A DNA stretch of 55,355 bases from Rhodospirillales bacterium (GCA_947473305.1 CANJCB010000026.1:1-55355), one strand, 5' to 3'; positions 35,606 to 44,024 are shown, counted from the stretch's first letter. The notes: a model not told the origin generated them from the sequence alone. Numbers and translations are program-made.

Positions 35606-36583
35606 ATGTTCCAGAAAACCGAATGGGAAATCCCGCCGCAGGCCCAGCCCAGGCCCGACGATTTCGGCTTCAACCTCGACGAGGCCCTGCGCTCGGTGGT
35701 GACGGTCCGGAGCAGCGTGCCGGGCGATGCCTTCACCGCCGGGACCCTCGGGACCGATCGCGCGGGAAGCGGCGTCGTCATCCGGACCAGCGGCCTCATC
35801 CTGACCGTGGGCTATCTCATCACCGAGGCGGAGACGATCTGGCTCGGCACCTCGGACGGCCGCGCGATCCAGGGCCATGCGCTCTGCCATGACCCGGAAA
35901 CCGGTTTCGGCCTGATCCAGGCCCTGGGCAAGCTCGACCTGCCGGCCCTGAAGCTCGGGCATTCGCGCGACGTGAAGCTCGGCGATCCGGTGATCCTGGC
36001 GGCCGGCGGCGGAAGGCGGCACGCGATCCGCGCCACGGTCATGGCCCGGCAGGAATTCGCGGGCTATTGGGAATACCTCATCGAGGACGCGCTCTTTACC
36101 GTGCCGGCCCATCCCTTCTGGGGCGGGGCTCCGCTCATCGGCGGCACGGGCGAGGTCCTGGGCATCGGCTCGCTGCATATCCAGCAATCCACCGCCGAAA
36201 ACCCCAAGACCAATGTGAACATGGTGGTGCCGGTGGATCTGCTGCATCCGGCGCTGGACGACCTTTTGACCTATGGGCGGCGCAACCACCCACCCCGCCC
36301 CTGGCTCGGGGTCTATACCAACGAGCAGGACGGGCGCGTGATCGTCACCGGCCTCGCCGACAACGGCCCCGCCGATGCGGCGGGCGTTCGGGTCGGCGAC
36401 GTGATTCGCGCCATCAAGGACGAACCGATCCCGAACCTCGGGACCTTCTATCGCAAGCTCTGGGGCTGCGGGCAGGCGGGGATCTTGATCCCGCTGGAAC
36501 TCGTGCGCGACGGCAAGCATCTGATCGTCGGCGTGCGGTCGACGGATCGCGGCGCATTGCTGAAGGCGCCCAGGCTGCATTAG
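35606..36583 (+). CDS. HtrA/DegP-like PDZ protein lacking the catalytic triad (pseudoprotease)
   Basis: The 325-residue product follows the trypsin-like plus PDZ layout of HtrA. GSGVVIRTSGLILTVGYLI aligns with the His region, DPETGFGLIQ with the Asp region, FWGGAPLIGGTGEVLGI with the Ser region, and a PDZ domain lies at about 231-300 (RPWLGVYTNEQDGRVIVTGL, AAGVRVGDVIRAIKDEPIP). By alignment to DegP the His is Tyr70, the Asp is Gly100 and the Ser is Gly173, so no triad residue remains. No signal peptide is seen, so it is probably cytoplasmic. It lies 20 bp after frmA. A binding or scaffold role is inferred. Confidence 0.85.
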   Translation: MFQKTEWEIPPQAQPRPDDFGFNLDEALRSVVTVRSSVPGDAFTAGTLGTDRAGSGVVIRTSGLILTVGYLITEAETIWLGTSDGRAIQGHALCHDPETGFGLIQALGKLDLPALKLGHSRDVKLGDPVILAAGGGRRHAIRATVMARQEFAGYWEYLIEDALFTVPAHPFWGGAPLIGGTGEVLGIGSLHIQQSTAENPKTNVNMVVPVDLLHPALDDLLTYGRRNHPPRPWLGVYTNEQDGRVIVTGLADNGPADAAGVRVGDVIRAIKDEPIPNLGTFYRKLWGCGQAGILIPLELVRDGKHLIVGVRSTDRGALLKAPRLH

Positions 36584-36597
36584 GGGGTGGGGCGTCT

Positions 36598-36845
36598 CAG
36601 TAAAGTCCTTCTCCGTCCCCTCTCGCGGAGACGGAGTTTCCGCTGTCGGCAGGCGAAGCTAAGCTTCGCCGAGAGACAGGGGGGAGAAGGACTTAGGATG
36701 AGGTGGGGCGAGGGCGCTGAGGCGCCCGAGCATCTGGCCGCACGGTATCTTCCGTTACATCTCGCTGGTGGCGCGGCCCTACCTCACCCTTCCCACTACG
36801 TGGGCCCCTTCCCTCTCCCTCCCTAAAGGGCCGGAGAGGGTTTTG
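36598..36845. repeat. composite palindromic intergenic repeat
   Basis: Starts AGTCCTTCTCCGTCCCCTCT, contains the palindrome GGCGAAGCTAAGCTTCGCC, continues GGGGAGAAGGACTTAGGATG and AGGTGGGGCGAGGGCGCTGA, and ends CTACCTCACCCTTCCCACTA with CCCTCTCCCT...GGCCGGAGAGGG. It shares its outer arms with 32899-33160 and its middle block with 52233-52410. No gene is present between 36584 and 36857. Confidence 0.8.
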
Positions 36846-36857
36846 CGACCAGTCCCC

Positions 36858-37793
36858 TCACCCCACCGGAAACCTCGGCGGCTTCCCGGCGAGCACTTCC
36901 AGCACCTGGTCCACCACGAGGAGCCCGACCTTGTCGAGCGCCTCCTGCGTCGCGGCCCCGATATGGGGCGTGGCGATGAAATTCGCCTGGCACAGCAGGG
37001 GATGATCGCGCGGGGCGGGCTCGACCTCGAAGGCGTCGAAGGCCGCCGCGGCAGGCCGCCCCCGGTCAAGCGCCTCGGCCAGCGCCACCTCATCCACCAG
37101 CCCGCCGCGCGCGGCATTCACCAGGATGCTGCCGTGCCGCATAAGGCCTAATTCCCTCGCCCCGATCAGATGCCTCGTGGCCGCGCTCAAAGGAAGATGC
37201 AGGCTCAGAATATCGACCCTCGGCAGGAGATCGCCAAGGGAGCCCATGACCTCCATGCCCTCCGGGGCGGCCGTCAAACCGGGTTTGAAGATCAGCACCG
37301 GCGAGCGGAACGCCCGATGGAAGAGATCCGCCGTCCGCCGCCCGGTCTCGCCGAAGCCCACCACGCCCAGTGTGCATCCCATCAGTTCCCGCCCCGAGGG
37401 GATCGCGCCCAGGGTCCCGGCCCGGAGCGCCCGGTCGAGGCTCACCACATGCCGCGCCGCCGCCAACGCCAGGGTCAGCACCAGTTCGGCCACCCCATCG
37501 GCATTGGCGCCCGGCGTATTGACCACGGGGATGCCCTTCGCCCGGGCCGCCGCCAGCGGGATGTTGTCGGTGCCGACGCCATGCTTGCCGATGACCTTGA
37601 GGCGCCGGGCTCGGGCCACATCGGCCTCGGCCACGGGCTGGGTGCGGACGATGAGCCCGTCCGCCTCCTCGGGCCAGCGCGTCACCCGGGGATCGCGCCA
37701 ATCGACCACCTCGGCCCCCTCCGAGAGGCGGGCAAGGGCGGCGGCGCTGATCGGCTCTAACACATGGACCCGCAAGGGATGCTCCGATTTCAT
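36858..37793 (-). CDS. D-isomer-specific 2-hydroxyacid dehydrogenase
   Basis: An NAD-dependent dehydrogenase of the phosphoglycerate/glyoxylate type, 311 residues. The NAD fold reads LGVVGFGETGRRTADLFHRA. The catalytic Arg, Glu and His lie in VNAARGGLVDE, FDAFEVEPAP and IATPHIGAAT. The N-terminal substrate domain contains RTQPVAEADVARARRLKVIG and GVGTDNIPLAAARAKGIPVV. No ACT domain is present, so it is not the long SerA form. The substrate is unknown. ATG 37793 is used; GTG 37796 directly precedes it. It is flanked by repeats on both sides and appears to be transcribed alone. Confidence 0.88.
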   Translation of the reverse strand: MKSEHPLRVHVLEPISAAALARLSEGAEVVDWRDPRVTRWPEEADGLIVRTQPVAEADVARARRLKVIGKHGVGTDNIPLAAARAKGIPVVNTPGANADGVAELVLTLALAAARHVVSLDRALRAGTLGAIPSGRELMGCTLGVVGFGETGRRTADLFHRAFRSPVLIFKPGLTAAPEGMEVMGSLGDLLPRVDILSLHLPLSAATRHLIGARELGLMRHGSILVNAARGGLVDEVALAEALDRGRPAAAAFDAFEVEPAPRDHPLLCQANFIATPHIGAATQEALDKVGLLVVDQVLEVLAGKPPRFPVG

Positions 37794-37801
37794 CACTTAC
37801 A

Positions 37802-37875
37802 CGTCATGCCCGGACTTGATCCGGGCATCTTTCTCCGGCGGAGGGAGATGGCCGGGTCAAGCCCGGCCATGACGA
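37802..37875. repeat. pair of inverted GGGCAT-type repeats
   Basis: CGTCATGCCCGGACTTGATC (37802-37821) continues to GGGCATC at 37829. After 18 bp a variant in opposite orientation follows (37848-37875, ATGGCCGGGTCAAGCCCGGC). Each unit is itself a hairpin and the two face each other. The first unit equals, in reverse, the repeat at 27261-27288 with one mismatch. Confidence 0.8.
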
Positions 37876-37953
37876 CGTAAGGAAAGACAACTCTGCCGCG
37901 CTTGACCCCCTCCCGCAAGCCTCCTACCGTCTCGCCGCAAAGCGGGGGCGGGC

Positions 37954-39534
37954 ATGGCGGCGAAGCGGAACGGCGGCGTGGCGAAGGCATCGGGAGAGCG
38001 CTGGGTCGCCTCCTCGGGCAGCCTCCAGGCGAGCCAGGCGGCCATCGACTGCCTGAAGACGGGCGGCAATGTGGTAGACGCGGCGCTGGCGGCGGCGGCG
38101 GTCAATTGCGTGGTGCTGCCCCAGGCGACCAGCATCGGCGGCGACCTCTTCGCGCTGGTGAAATTGAAAGGCCAGCCGGTCGTCTCCATCAATGCCACAG
38201 GGGCAGCCCCCGCCCAGGCGGATATCGCCGCCTATAAGAAGCTCGGGCACGATTTCGTGCCGCGCTTCGGGGCGCTGGGCGTCCAGGGGCCGGGGTTCGT
38301 CGCGGGCTGGGAGGCGATGCGGACAGGCTGGGGCTCCAGGTCCAGGGCGGAACTCCTGGAACCCGCCATCGCCTTCGCCAAGGCAGGCTTCCCGGTCGGC
38401 TGGAAGCTCGCCGAGGCCATCGCCGCCTATCGCGACGAGATGGCCAGGCTGCCGGGCTTCGGCTCGGTCTTCCTCGACAACGGCAGGCCCCTCGGCCAGG
38501 GCCGGGTGCTGCGCCAGCCGCAGCTTGCCGCGACCCTCGCCTCCATCGCCCAGGAGGGTCCCCGCGCCTTCTACAGCGGCCCGGTGGCGCGCGACATCGC
38601 CCGTGCTGTCAAGGCCGGCGGCGGCTTCCTCCACGAGGGGGATCTGGCCTCCATTTCCGCCGATATCGACCCAGCCCTGAGCGTCCGCTACCGGGGGTTG
38701 GAGATCCTGAGCCAGCCGCCGATCACCCAGGGCGTGATCCTGCTCCGCGCGCTGGGACTGCTGGAGGCGGCGTCCCCCAAGCCGGCGAACATGGCCGAGG
38801 GCGATCTCTGGGCGGTGGCCGCGAAATGCCTGCGCCGCGCCTTCGACGAGCGGCTGTCCTTGCTGCGCGACGGGCCGGACCGGCGGCAGCTGGCTGAGGA
38901 CATGCTGGCGGGCAAGGCCCCCCTGCCCGAGCCGGGCGCCGCCCATCCCCCCTCCGGCCCCCATACCACCACGGTCGCGGTGATGGACGACCAGGGCAAC
39001 GCCGTCTCGCTGATCCAGAGCGTCTTTTCGGAACTGGGATCCGGGGTCGTGGCTGAGGAGAGCGGCGTCCTCCTCAACAACCGGCTGATGGGTTTCTTCC
39101 TGGATCCTTCGCAGCCCAACGCGCTCGCCCCCCGGCGGCGCTCAATGCATACGCTGCACAGCTATCTCGTGCTGGACGGCGAGGAGGTGCGTTTCGCCGG
39201 GGCCTCGCCGGGAGCCGACCAGCAGCCCCAGGTCAACCTCCAGGTTTTGAGCCGGATGATCGACCTCGGCCAATCGCCCGAGGCCGCCATCGACGCCCCG
39301 CGCTGGGCGCTCGTTCCCGGCACAAGGCCCGAGGACATCGCCAAGGTCCCGCCCGGCATCGAGGCCGAAGCGGGCCTGCCCGAGGCTACCCGCGAGGCCT
39401 TCGAGGCGGCGGGCCTGCGCGTCAAGTCCAAGACGGCCCAGCGCATCGGCAGCAGCAAGCTCGTCGGGCGGTGGAAAGGCGGCCTCGGCGCCTGGGCCGA
39501 CTGGCGGCGCGAAGGCGATGTGGCGGCGGGGTAG
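37954..39534 (+). CDS. gamma-glutamyltransferase family protein
   Basis: The 526-residue product belongs to the gamma-glutamyltranspeptidase Ntn-hydrolase family, made as a precursor that self-cleaves before a Thr. The cleavage region reads PHTTTVAVMDDQGNAVSLIQ, with Thr338 as the likely nucleophile and N-terminus of the small chain. Large-chain segments are QAAIDCLKTGGNVVDAALAA, QATSIGGDLFALV and GVQGPGFVAGWEAM; small-chain ones are GVLLNNRLMGFFLDP and PRRRSMHTLHSYLVLDG. No signal peptide is visible, so a cytoplasmic role (glutathione or gamma-glutamyl amide metabolism, or cephalosporin-acylase-like activity) is more likely than the periplasmic enzyme. Confidence 0.88.
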   Translation: MAAKRNGGVAKASGERWVASSGSLQASQAAIDCLKTGGNVVDAALAAAAVNCVVLPQATSIGGDLFALVKLKGQPVVSINATGAAPAQADIAAYKKLGHDFVPRFGALGVQGPGFVAGWEAMRTGWGSRSRAELLEPAIAFAKAGFPVGWKLAEAIAAYRDEMARLPGFGSVFLDNGRPLGQGRVLRQPQLAATLASIAQEGPRAFYSGPVARDIARAVKAGGGFLHEGDLASISADIDPALSVRYRGLEILSQPPITQGVILLRALGLLEAASPKPANMAEGDLWAVAAKCLRRAFDERLSLLRDGPDRRQLAEDMLAGKAPLPEPGAAHPPSGPHTTTVAVMDDQGNAVSLIQSVFSELGSGVVAEESGVLLNNRLMGFFLDPSQPNALAPRRRSMHTLHSYLVLDGEEVRFAGASPGADQQPQVNLQVLSRMIDLGQSPEAAIDAPRWALVPGTRPEDIAKVPPGIEAEAGLPEATREAFEAAGLRVKSKTAQRIGSSKLVGRWKGGLGAWADWRREGDVAAG

Positions 39535-39570
39535 GGCCGCTCTGGATATCCCTTCCGCGCCCGACTAAGT

Positions 39571-39599
39571 CCCTCTCCGCCCCTTGTGGGGGGAGAGGG
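39571..39599. repeat. short palindromic repeat CCCTCTCC/GGAGAGGG
   Basis: CCCTCTCC and GGAGAGGG form a perfect 8-bp stem around a GC-rich loop. It is the minimal form of the outer arms of the larger intergenic repeats at 43295 and 45629. It lies between the gamma-glutamyltransferase gene and the FMN reductase gene and could act as a transcription barrier. Confidence 0.7.
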
Positions 39600-39685
39600 A
39601 ACTACAGAAACCCCAACCATTCCTTGAGTTCCCTCCGCCGGCCCCTTACGCTGCGCCGCAACATTCAATCCCTGGAGGGGCTCTC

Positions 39686-40252
39686 ATGGCGGACAAGGAA
39701 CTGAAGATCCTCGGCATTTGCGGGAGCCTGCGGAAGGGCTCGTTCAACCGGCTGGCGCTGGTCAACGCCCAGAAGCTCGTGCCGGCCAATATGAGCCTCG
39801 AGATCTTCGATATCGGCGAGATCCCGGTCTATAACGAGGATGTCCGGGCCGAGGGCTTTCCCGCTCCGGTGCAGGCGTTGCGCGACAAGATCAAGGCCGC
39901 CGACGCGCTGCTCTTCTGCACGCCCGAATACAACTACTCGATCTCCGGCGTCTTGAAGAACGCCATCGACTGGGCGTCACGGCCGCCGGATCATCCCTTC
40001 GACGGCAAGCCCGCCGCGATCATGGGCGCCTCGGGCGGCATCCTGGGCACGGCGCGGGCGCAGTATCATCTGCGCCAGATCTGCGTCTTCCTGAACATGT
40101 TCCCGATCAACAAGCCCGAGGTCTTCATCGGCCAGGCGCAGAACAAGTTCGACGCCCAAGGCAATCTCACCGACGACATGGCCAAGGGGCTGATCGGGGA
40201 CCTGTTGAAGAACCTCGGCATCTGGACGCGGCGGCTCCAGGCGAGCGCCTGA
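39686..40252 (+). CDS. NADPH-dependent FMN reductase
   Basis: A flavodoxin-fold reductase of 188 residues. The FMN phosphate loop reads GICGSLRKGSFNRLALVNA. The second flavin-contact region is LLFCTPEYNYSISGVLKNAI followed by DWASRPPDHPFDGKPAAIMG. It resembles chromate/quinone reductases of the YieF/ChrR group. ATG 39686 has GGAGGGG upstream, and the frame before it is repeat DNA. It is followed 30 bp later by a small exported protein on the same strand. Soluble, cytoplasmic; substrate unknown. Confidence 0.92.
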   Translation: MADKELKILGICGSLRKGSFNRLALVNAQKLVPANMSLEIFDIGEIPVYNEDVRAEGFPAPVQALRDKIKAADALLFCTPEYNYSISGVLKNAIDWASRPPDHPFDGKPAAIMGASGGILGTARAQYHLRQICVFLNMFPINKPEVFIGQAQNKFDAQGNLTDDMAKGLIGDLLKNLGIWTRRLQASA

Positions 40253-40282
40253 ACCGCGATACCAGCGACGGAGAACAACATC

Positions 40283-40720
40283 ATGCTGCGCGCCCTCCTG
40301 GCCGCGCTGCTGCTGGTCACGGCGAGCGCCGGGGCCGAGGCGCGCGACACCGAATACATGCTGAAGCTCGACGAGTTGACCCGCACCCAGGAATACCGCC
40401 AGAAGGTCGGCAGCGACATCGCCTTCTCTTTCGGCAAGCAGGCGACCCCACCCGTCCTGGAGAAGCTCGGCCAGTTCGTCGCCAACAGGAAGTCGAATTC
40501 CTTCGGCCGGCCCGACGAGGTCGCCTGCGAGCGGGCGGCGCTCTCGGCCTTGATCGAGCTCCGCGAATACGCCCGTAAGCTGGGCGGCAACGCGGTCATC
40601 AATATCGAGAGCTACTACAAGAAGACTTCCAACCCGTCGGAGACCCAATACGAATGCCACGCGGGCGGCGTGATCGCCGGCGTCGCCTTCCGGGGCGAGG
40701 TCGTCAAGCTCAAGAAATAG
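40283..40720 (+). CDS. exported protein with YbjQ-like C-terminal segment
   Basis: The 145-residue product has a signal peptide (MLRALLAALLLVTASAGAEA), a charged middle, and a C-terminal segment ACERAALSALIELREYARKL then GGNAVINIESYYKK. The pattern of a helix with Ala repeats and GxNAVxxI resembles YbjQ/heavy-metal-binding-like domains. Two Cys are present (ACERAA, YECHAGG). Such proteins are often misnamed excinuclease subunits. It lies 30 bp after the FMN reductase and meets the CoA transferase gene tail to tail with a 3-bp gap. Function unknown. Confidence 0.75.
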   Translation: MLRALLAALLLVTASAGAEARDTEYMLKLDELTRTQEYRQKVGSDIAFSFGKQATPPVLEKLGQFVANRKSNSFGRPDEVACERAALSALIELREYARKLGGNAVINIESYYKKTSNPSETQYECHAGGVIAGVAFRGEVVKLKK

Positions 40721-40723
40721 GGC

Positions 40724-41929
40724 TCAGGCCCCTTTGCCGAGCGCCACCGCGCCGGCAGCCACCCAGCCGTCGATCCGGGCCTTGTCGGCGCCCAGGACCT
40801 CGCGCAGCACCTCCTCGGTGTGCTGGCCCAGGAGCGGCGGGGCCACGGGGGCTCTCACCGGCGTGTCCGACAGCCGCAGCGGCGAGGCGATCATCGTCAC
40901 CTCCCCGCCGGTCGGATGGGGCGCACGGGTCACGAGGCCGCGCTCCAGCGCCTCCGGGGCGGTGAAGACCTGGCCGACATTGCGCACCTGGCCGTTGGGG
41001 ATGCCCGCCGCGACGAGGCGGGGAACCCATTCCTCGGTGGTCTTGTCGCGAAACCGCGCGGCGATCAGCGGCACCAGCACCTTCCGATTGACCACCCGGT
41101 CGTGGTTCTTGAGGAAGCGCGGATCGGTGCCGAGGTCCGGGCGCTCCAGGACCTCGCCGCAGAGCTTCCTGTACTGGCCGTCGTTGCCGACCGCGACCAC
41201 CACCGCGCCATTGCTGGTCGGGAAGCTCTGATAGGGCACGATGGTCGGATGGGCATTGCCCGCCCGCCCCGCCACCAGCCCCGCGTTGAGATAGGAAGAC
41301 CCGATATTGGCGAGCGTCGCCACGGCGCAATCGTAGAGCGCCATGTCGAGATGCTGGCCCTTGCCCGTCGTGGCTCGCGCAATGAGCGCCGCCAGGATCG
41401 CCTGGACCGACGCCATGCCGGTGACGAGATCGGTGATCGCCATGCCGTGCTTCATGGGCTCGCCGTCGGGCAGGCCGGTGATCGACATGAGGCCGCTTTC
41501 CGCCTGGATCACCAGGTCGTAGCCCGGCCGGTCCTTCAGGGGGCTTTCCCGCCCATAGCCCGAGACCGAACAATAGATGAGCCGGGGATTGATCTTGCGC
41601 GCATGCTCCCAGCCGAGGCCGAAACGCTCCAAGGTTCCGGTCTTCATGTTCTCGACGAGCACGTCCGCATGGGTCATGAGCTGGCGGACGATCTCCTGCC
41701 CCTCGGGGGACTTCAGGTTGACGATGACGCTCTTCTTGTTGCGGTTGGCCGAAAGGTAATAGGTCGATTCCCCCGCCAGATCCGGCGGCGTCCAGGACCG
41801 GGTATCGTCACCCTCCGGCGCCTCGATCTTCCAGACCTCCGCGCCCAGGTCGCCCAGGGTCTGGGTGCAGGTGGGAGCAGCCAGAACCCGGCTGAGATCG
41901 AGCACCTTTATTCCGTCGAGCGGCGACAT
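40724..41929 (-). CDS. CaiB/BaiF (class III) CoA transferase
   Basis: Moves CoA between carboxylic acids; 401 residues, normal length for the family. N-terminal signature GIKVLDLSRVLAAPTCTQTL, then GAEVWKIEAPEGDDTRSW, then NRNKKSVIVNLKSPEGQEIV. The catalytic Asp is D138 in DRPGYDLVIQAESG. The C-terminal half contains KHGMAITDLVTGMASVQAIL and VPLIAARFRDKTTEEWVPRL. The acceptor is not predictable; the group includes formyl-CoA, carnitine and succinyl-type enzymes. Confidence 0.92.
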   Translation of the reverse strand: MSPLDGIKVLDLSRVLAAPTCTQTLGDLGAEVWKIEAPEGDDTRSWTPPDLAGESTYYLSANRNKKSVIVNLKSPEGQEIVRQLMTHADVLVENMKTGTLERFGLGWEHARKINPRLIYCSVSGYGRESPLKDRPGYDLVIQAESGLMSITGLPDGEPMKHGMAITDLVTGMASVQAILAALIARATTGKGQHLDMALYDCAVATLANIGSSYLNAGLVAGRAGNAHPTIVPYQSFPTSNGAVVVAVGNDGQYRKLCGEVLERPDLGTDPRFLKNHDRVVNRKVLVPLIAARFRDKTTEEWVPRLVAAGIPNGQVRNVGQVFTAPEALERGLVTRAPHPTGGEVTMIASPLRLSDTPVRAPVAPPLLGQHTEEVLREVLGADKARIDGWVAAGAVALGKGA

Positions 41930-41990
41930 TCCCGTGGATCCCCTGCGCTATCGGCGACAGGGCTTCCTATCATGGGCGCGGGGGTCGGCG

Positions 41991-42093
41991 GTAGCGCGGA
42001 AAAGCGGAGCGCATTCCGCCGCATTCCATCAACCGCGAGGTGGCGGCCATCGACCGCCAGGTGGCGGAATGCGCTGGCGCTTTTCCGCCCTAC
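41991..42093. repeat. inverted pair of a 31-bp GGCGGAATGCGCT-type repeat
   Basis: GTAGCGCGGAAAAGCGGAGC (from 41991, to ATTCCGCC at 42020) faces its near complement GGCGGAATGCGCTGGCGCTT (from 42063, to CCCTAC at 42093). Two imperfect GGTGGCGG...CGACCGCC copies lie between. A single related copy occurs at about 49830-49859. It fills the gap between the CoA transferase start and the small membrane protein. Confidence 0.8.
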
Positions 42094-42100
42094 CGGATTC

Positions 42101-42436
42101 CTAAACCAGCGCCTCGACCGTCAGCCGCGCGAGCACGAAGATCAGCACGGTTTCGCCGATCCAGAGGGCGAGGCCCAGGAAGCTCACCAATTGCCCCACG
42201 ACCAGACCCGGGGCCTTGGCGCCCAGATACCGGCGCAACAGGAGCGCGATGCCGTATTGCAGCAGCCAGGCCCCGCCGCCGATGAAGAGCGCGGCGGCGA
42301 AAAGGCCGGGCAGGAAATAGATCGCCGCCGCCTTGGACATCACGACCGCCCCCGGCGTGGTGGCGAAGAGATAGGCGCCCGAGGCGATCCAGATCATCGC
42401 CGCCCACCAGATCTGCTTTTCCTTCGCTGACTGCAC
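42101..42436 (-). CDS. small four-helix membrane protein
   Basis: The 111-residue product has about three to four hydrophobic helices: WAAMIWIASGAYLFATTPGA, AAIYFLPGLFAAALFIGGGA, LLQYGIALLLRRYLG and GQLVSFLGLALWIGETVLIF. No family is recognised. GTG 42436 is chosen because GGGGGAGGG lies about 7 nt upstream; ATG 42397 would remove part of the first helix. It has its own promoter region and no close co-directional partner. Function unknown. Confidence 0.65.
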   Translation of the reverse strand: MQSAKEKQIWWAAMIWIASGAYLFATTPGAVVMSKAAAIYFLPGLFAAALFIGGGAWLLQYGIALLLRRYLGAKAPGLVVGQLVSFLGLALWIGETVLIFVLARLTVEALV

Positions 42437-42501
42437 GCCGGCCCTCCCCCAAGTTCGGGCGAGCTTACCTAGGGAATGAGGCGATGCAAAGGCGTCGGCG
42501 G

Positions 42502-43164
42502 TCAGTCCAGCGCCGTCAGCACATCCTTCACCTGCTCGCGCAGGCTGTCCTTGCCGGGGGAGAAGCGGCGCTCGAAGAGGGCGCTGCCGATGGTGAAGGC
42601 GTCCACACCCGCCGCCTTGAGGTCCCGGACCCGCTCCGGCGAGGCGATGGAGCCTGCCACCAGGAGCGTGCCGGTGACGCAGCCCCGCGCGGCGCGGATG
42701 AGATCGACCGGATCGGCGTCCACCGCGCGATAGGCCAGGAGATCGACGCCCGCGCAGCCGAGCGCCTCGGCCTGGCGGCAGCCTTCGGCGATATCGCTCG
42801 CCGCGCCGCGCAGAGCGGTCGGATGCCCCTCGGGCCTGCCGACGAAGGGGTAATAGGGCAGCCGTCCGCCCGTCTCGGCAACCACCGCGCCGGGATCGTC
42901 GCCGCCCAGGAGCCGGTCCACCCCCAGGCGCAGCGCCGCGCGCGCCGACTGGCGGGCGGATTCCGTCGAAAGGCTCACGACTTCCAGATAGCTCGTGGCG
43001 CCGGTGGCCTTGATGCGGCGGTTCAATTCCGCCAGCACGGGCTCCGGCTGGCCGATATCCTTGAAGCCGATGTGCTTCAGGCCGAGGTCGGCGACCGTCT
43101 CCAGCACCGCGAGGCAATCCTCGACGGTGCGGTCGGCGCAGGTCAGCATGAAGATGAAATCCAA
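42502..43164 (-). CDS. TIM-barrel protein of unknown activity
   Basis: The 220-residue product opens MDFIFMLTCADRTVEDCLAV and shows beta-alpha repeats: LKHIGFKDIGQP, TSYLEVVSLSTESARQSARA, CAGVDLLAYRAVDADPVDLI, TGTLLVAGSIASPERVRDLK and AGVDAFTIGSALFERRF. The last two resemble the phosphate-binding loops of HisA/NanE/TrpC-type barrels, so a phosphorylated substrate is likely. No exact family is recognised. It is the downstream neighbour of a repeat block and appears to be transcribed alone. Confidence 0.72.
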   Translation of the reverse strand: MDFIFMLTCADRTVEDCLAVLETVADLGLKHIGFKDIGQPEPVLAELNRRIKATGATSYLEVVSLSTESARQSARAALRLGVDRLLGGDDPGAVVAETGGRLPYYPFVGRPEGHPTALRGAASDIAEGCRQAEALGCAGVDLLAYRAVDADPVDLIRAARGCVTGTLLVAGSIASPERVRDLKAAGVDAFTIGSALFERRFSPGKDSLREQVKDVLTALD

Positions 43165-43294
43165 GGGCGGGCTCGCTTGATGGGTAGAGACGGCGAGGAT
43201 AGACGGGAAGCGCCTCGCCGCGAAGGGTCATACGAAGGGCTCTTGCCAGGAACGCGGGGCTCACGCTTACTGCGGGCTCCAGTTCATGACTATT

Positions 43295-43503
43295 TACCCT
43301 CTCCGCCCCCTGGGGGGAGAGGGAGGGGACCCGCGAAAGCGGGGAGGGTGAGGTGGGCGGCTCAGCTCGCAAGATTTTCGAGGTCGGTATGTTCGGCAGA
43401 CACCCACCTCATCCTAAATCCTTCTCCCCCCTGCCTTTCGCGCAAGCAAGCTTGCGCTGTCGGCGGGCGAAGCAACGCTTCGCCCGGAGCGGAGAAGGAC
43501 TTA
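43295..43503. repeat. composite repeat running into the DUF2147 gene
   Basis: CCCTCTCCGCCCCCTGGGGG with GAGAGGG (from 43297), then GTGAGGTGGG, then ACCCACCTCATCCTAAATCC with CTTCTCC (43400-43424). The palindrome CGCGCAAGCAAGCTTGCGC (about 43439) and GGGCGAAGCAACGCTTCGCC follow, ending GGAGAAGGACTTA at 43502. The last arms also occur at 52370-52400. Its right edge lies directly against the hydrophobic signal sequence of the next gene. Confidence 0.75.
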
Positions 43504-43973
43504 TCTGTGTTCTTCTTGCCGCTCTCCTCCTCCTCGCGCTACCCGCCCAGGCGGCCGACGATCCCGTCTTCGGCACCTGGCTTACCCAGGACGGCGAGGC
43601 CTGGATCGGCATCGAGCCTTGCGGAGCCGAGCTTTGCGGCAAGATCGTCTGGGTCGCGGATCCCTTCAACGACGACGGCAGCGTCGCGCGGGACGACAAC
43701 AATCCGGACCCGGCGCGTCGCAATCAGACCATCGTCGGCCTGCCGCTCCTCAAGGGGTTCCGCCGGCACGACGACGGCTATTGGCGGGGCGGGACGATCT
43801 ACAACCCGGAAAACGGCAAGGACTATCACTGCAACATCCGGATGCAGGACCCCGACACCTTGCATCTGCGCTGCTTCGTCGGCATCCCGCTCTTCGGCGC
43901 GACCCAGCTCTGGAAGCGCACCTCCGGGCCGATCCCGCCCGAGCCGCCCGCCAAGCCCGGCAAAAGGCCTTGA
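43389..43973 (+). CDS. DUF2147 exported protein with repeat-encoded N-terminus
   Basis: The mature part is a clear DUF2147 domain: FGTWLTQDGEAWIGIEPCGA, ELCGKIVWVADPFN, LLKGFRRHDDGYWRGGTIYN, PENGKDYHCNIRMQ. The signal core CVLLAALLLLALPAQA lies just before it. No ATG, GTG or good start exists between the repeat and this core, so translation must begin inside the repeat: ATG 43389 (AGGT upstream) or GTG 43353 (GGGAGG upstream). Either adds about 40 basic, repeat-coded residues (FAQASLRCRRAKQRF) ahead of the signal. The gene may work, or may have lost its true start. DUF2147 function is unknown. Confidence 0.7.
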   Translation: MFGRHPPHPKSFSPLPFAQASLRCRRAKQRFARSGEGLICVLLAALLLLALPAQAADDPVFGTWLTQDGEAWIGIEPCGAELCGKIVWVADPFNDDGSVARDDNNPDPARRNQTIVGLPLLKGFRRHDDGYWRGGTIYNPENGKDYHCNIRMQDPDTLHLRCFVGIPLFGATQLWKRTSGPIPPEPPAKPGKRP

Positions 43974-44024
43974 TTCGGGGTCGGCGCTGACGTTCACTCG
44001 GGGCTCTCAAGGAGACAAGGGCCC

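Noticed and set aside
39686-40252. Linking the FMN reductase to the chromate genes of the island
   Set aside because: It lies 35 kb away in the backbone, among repeats and without chr genes, so similarity to ChrR-type reductases alone is not evidence of a joint role.
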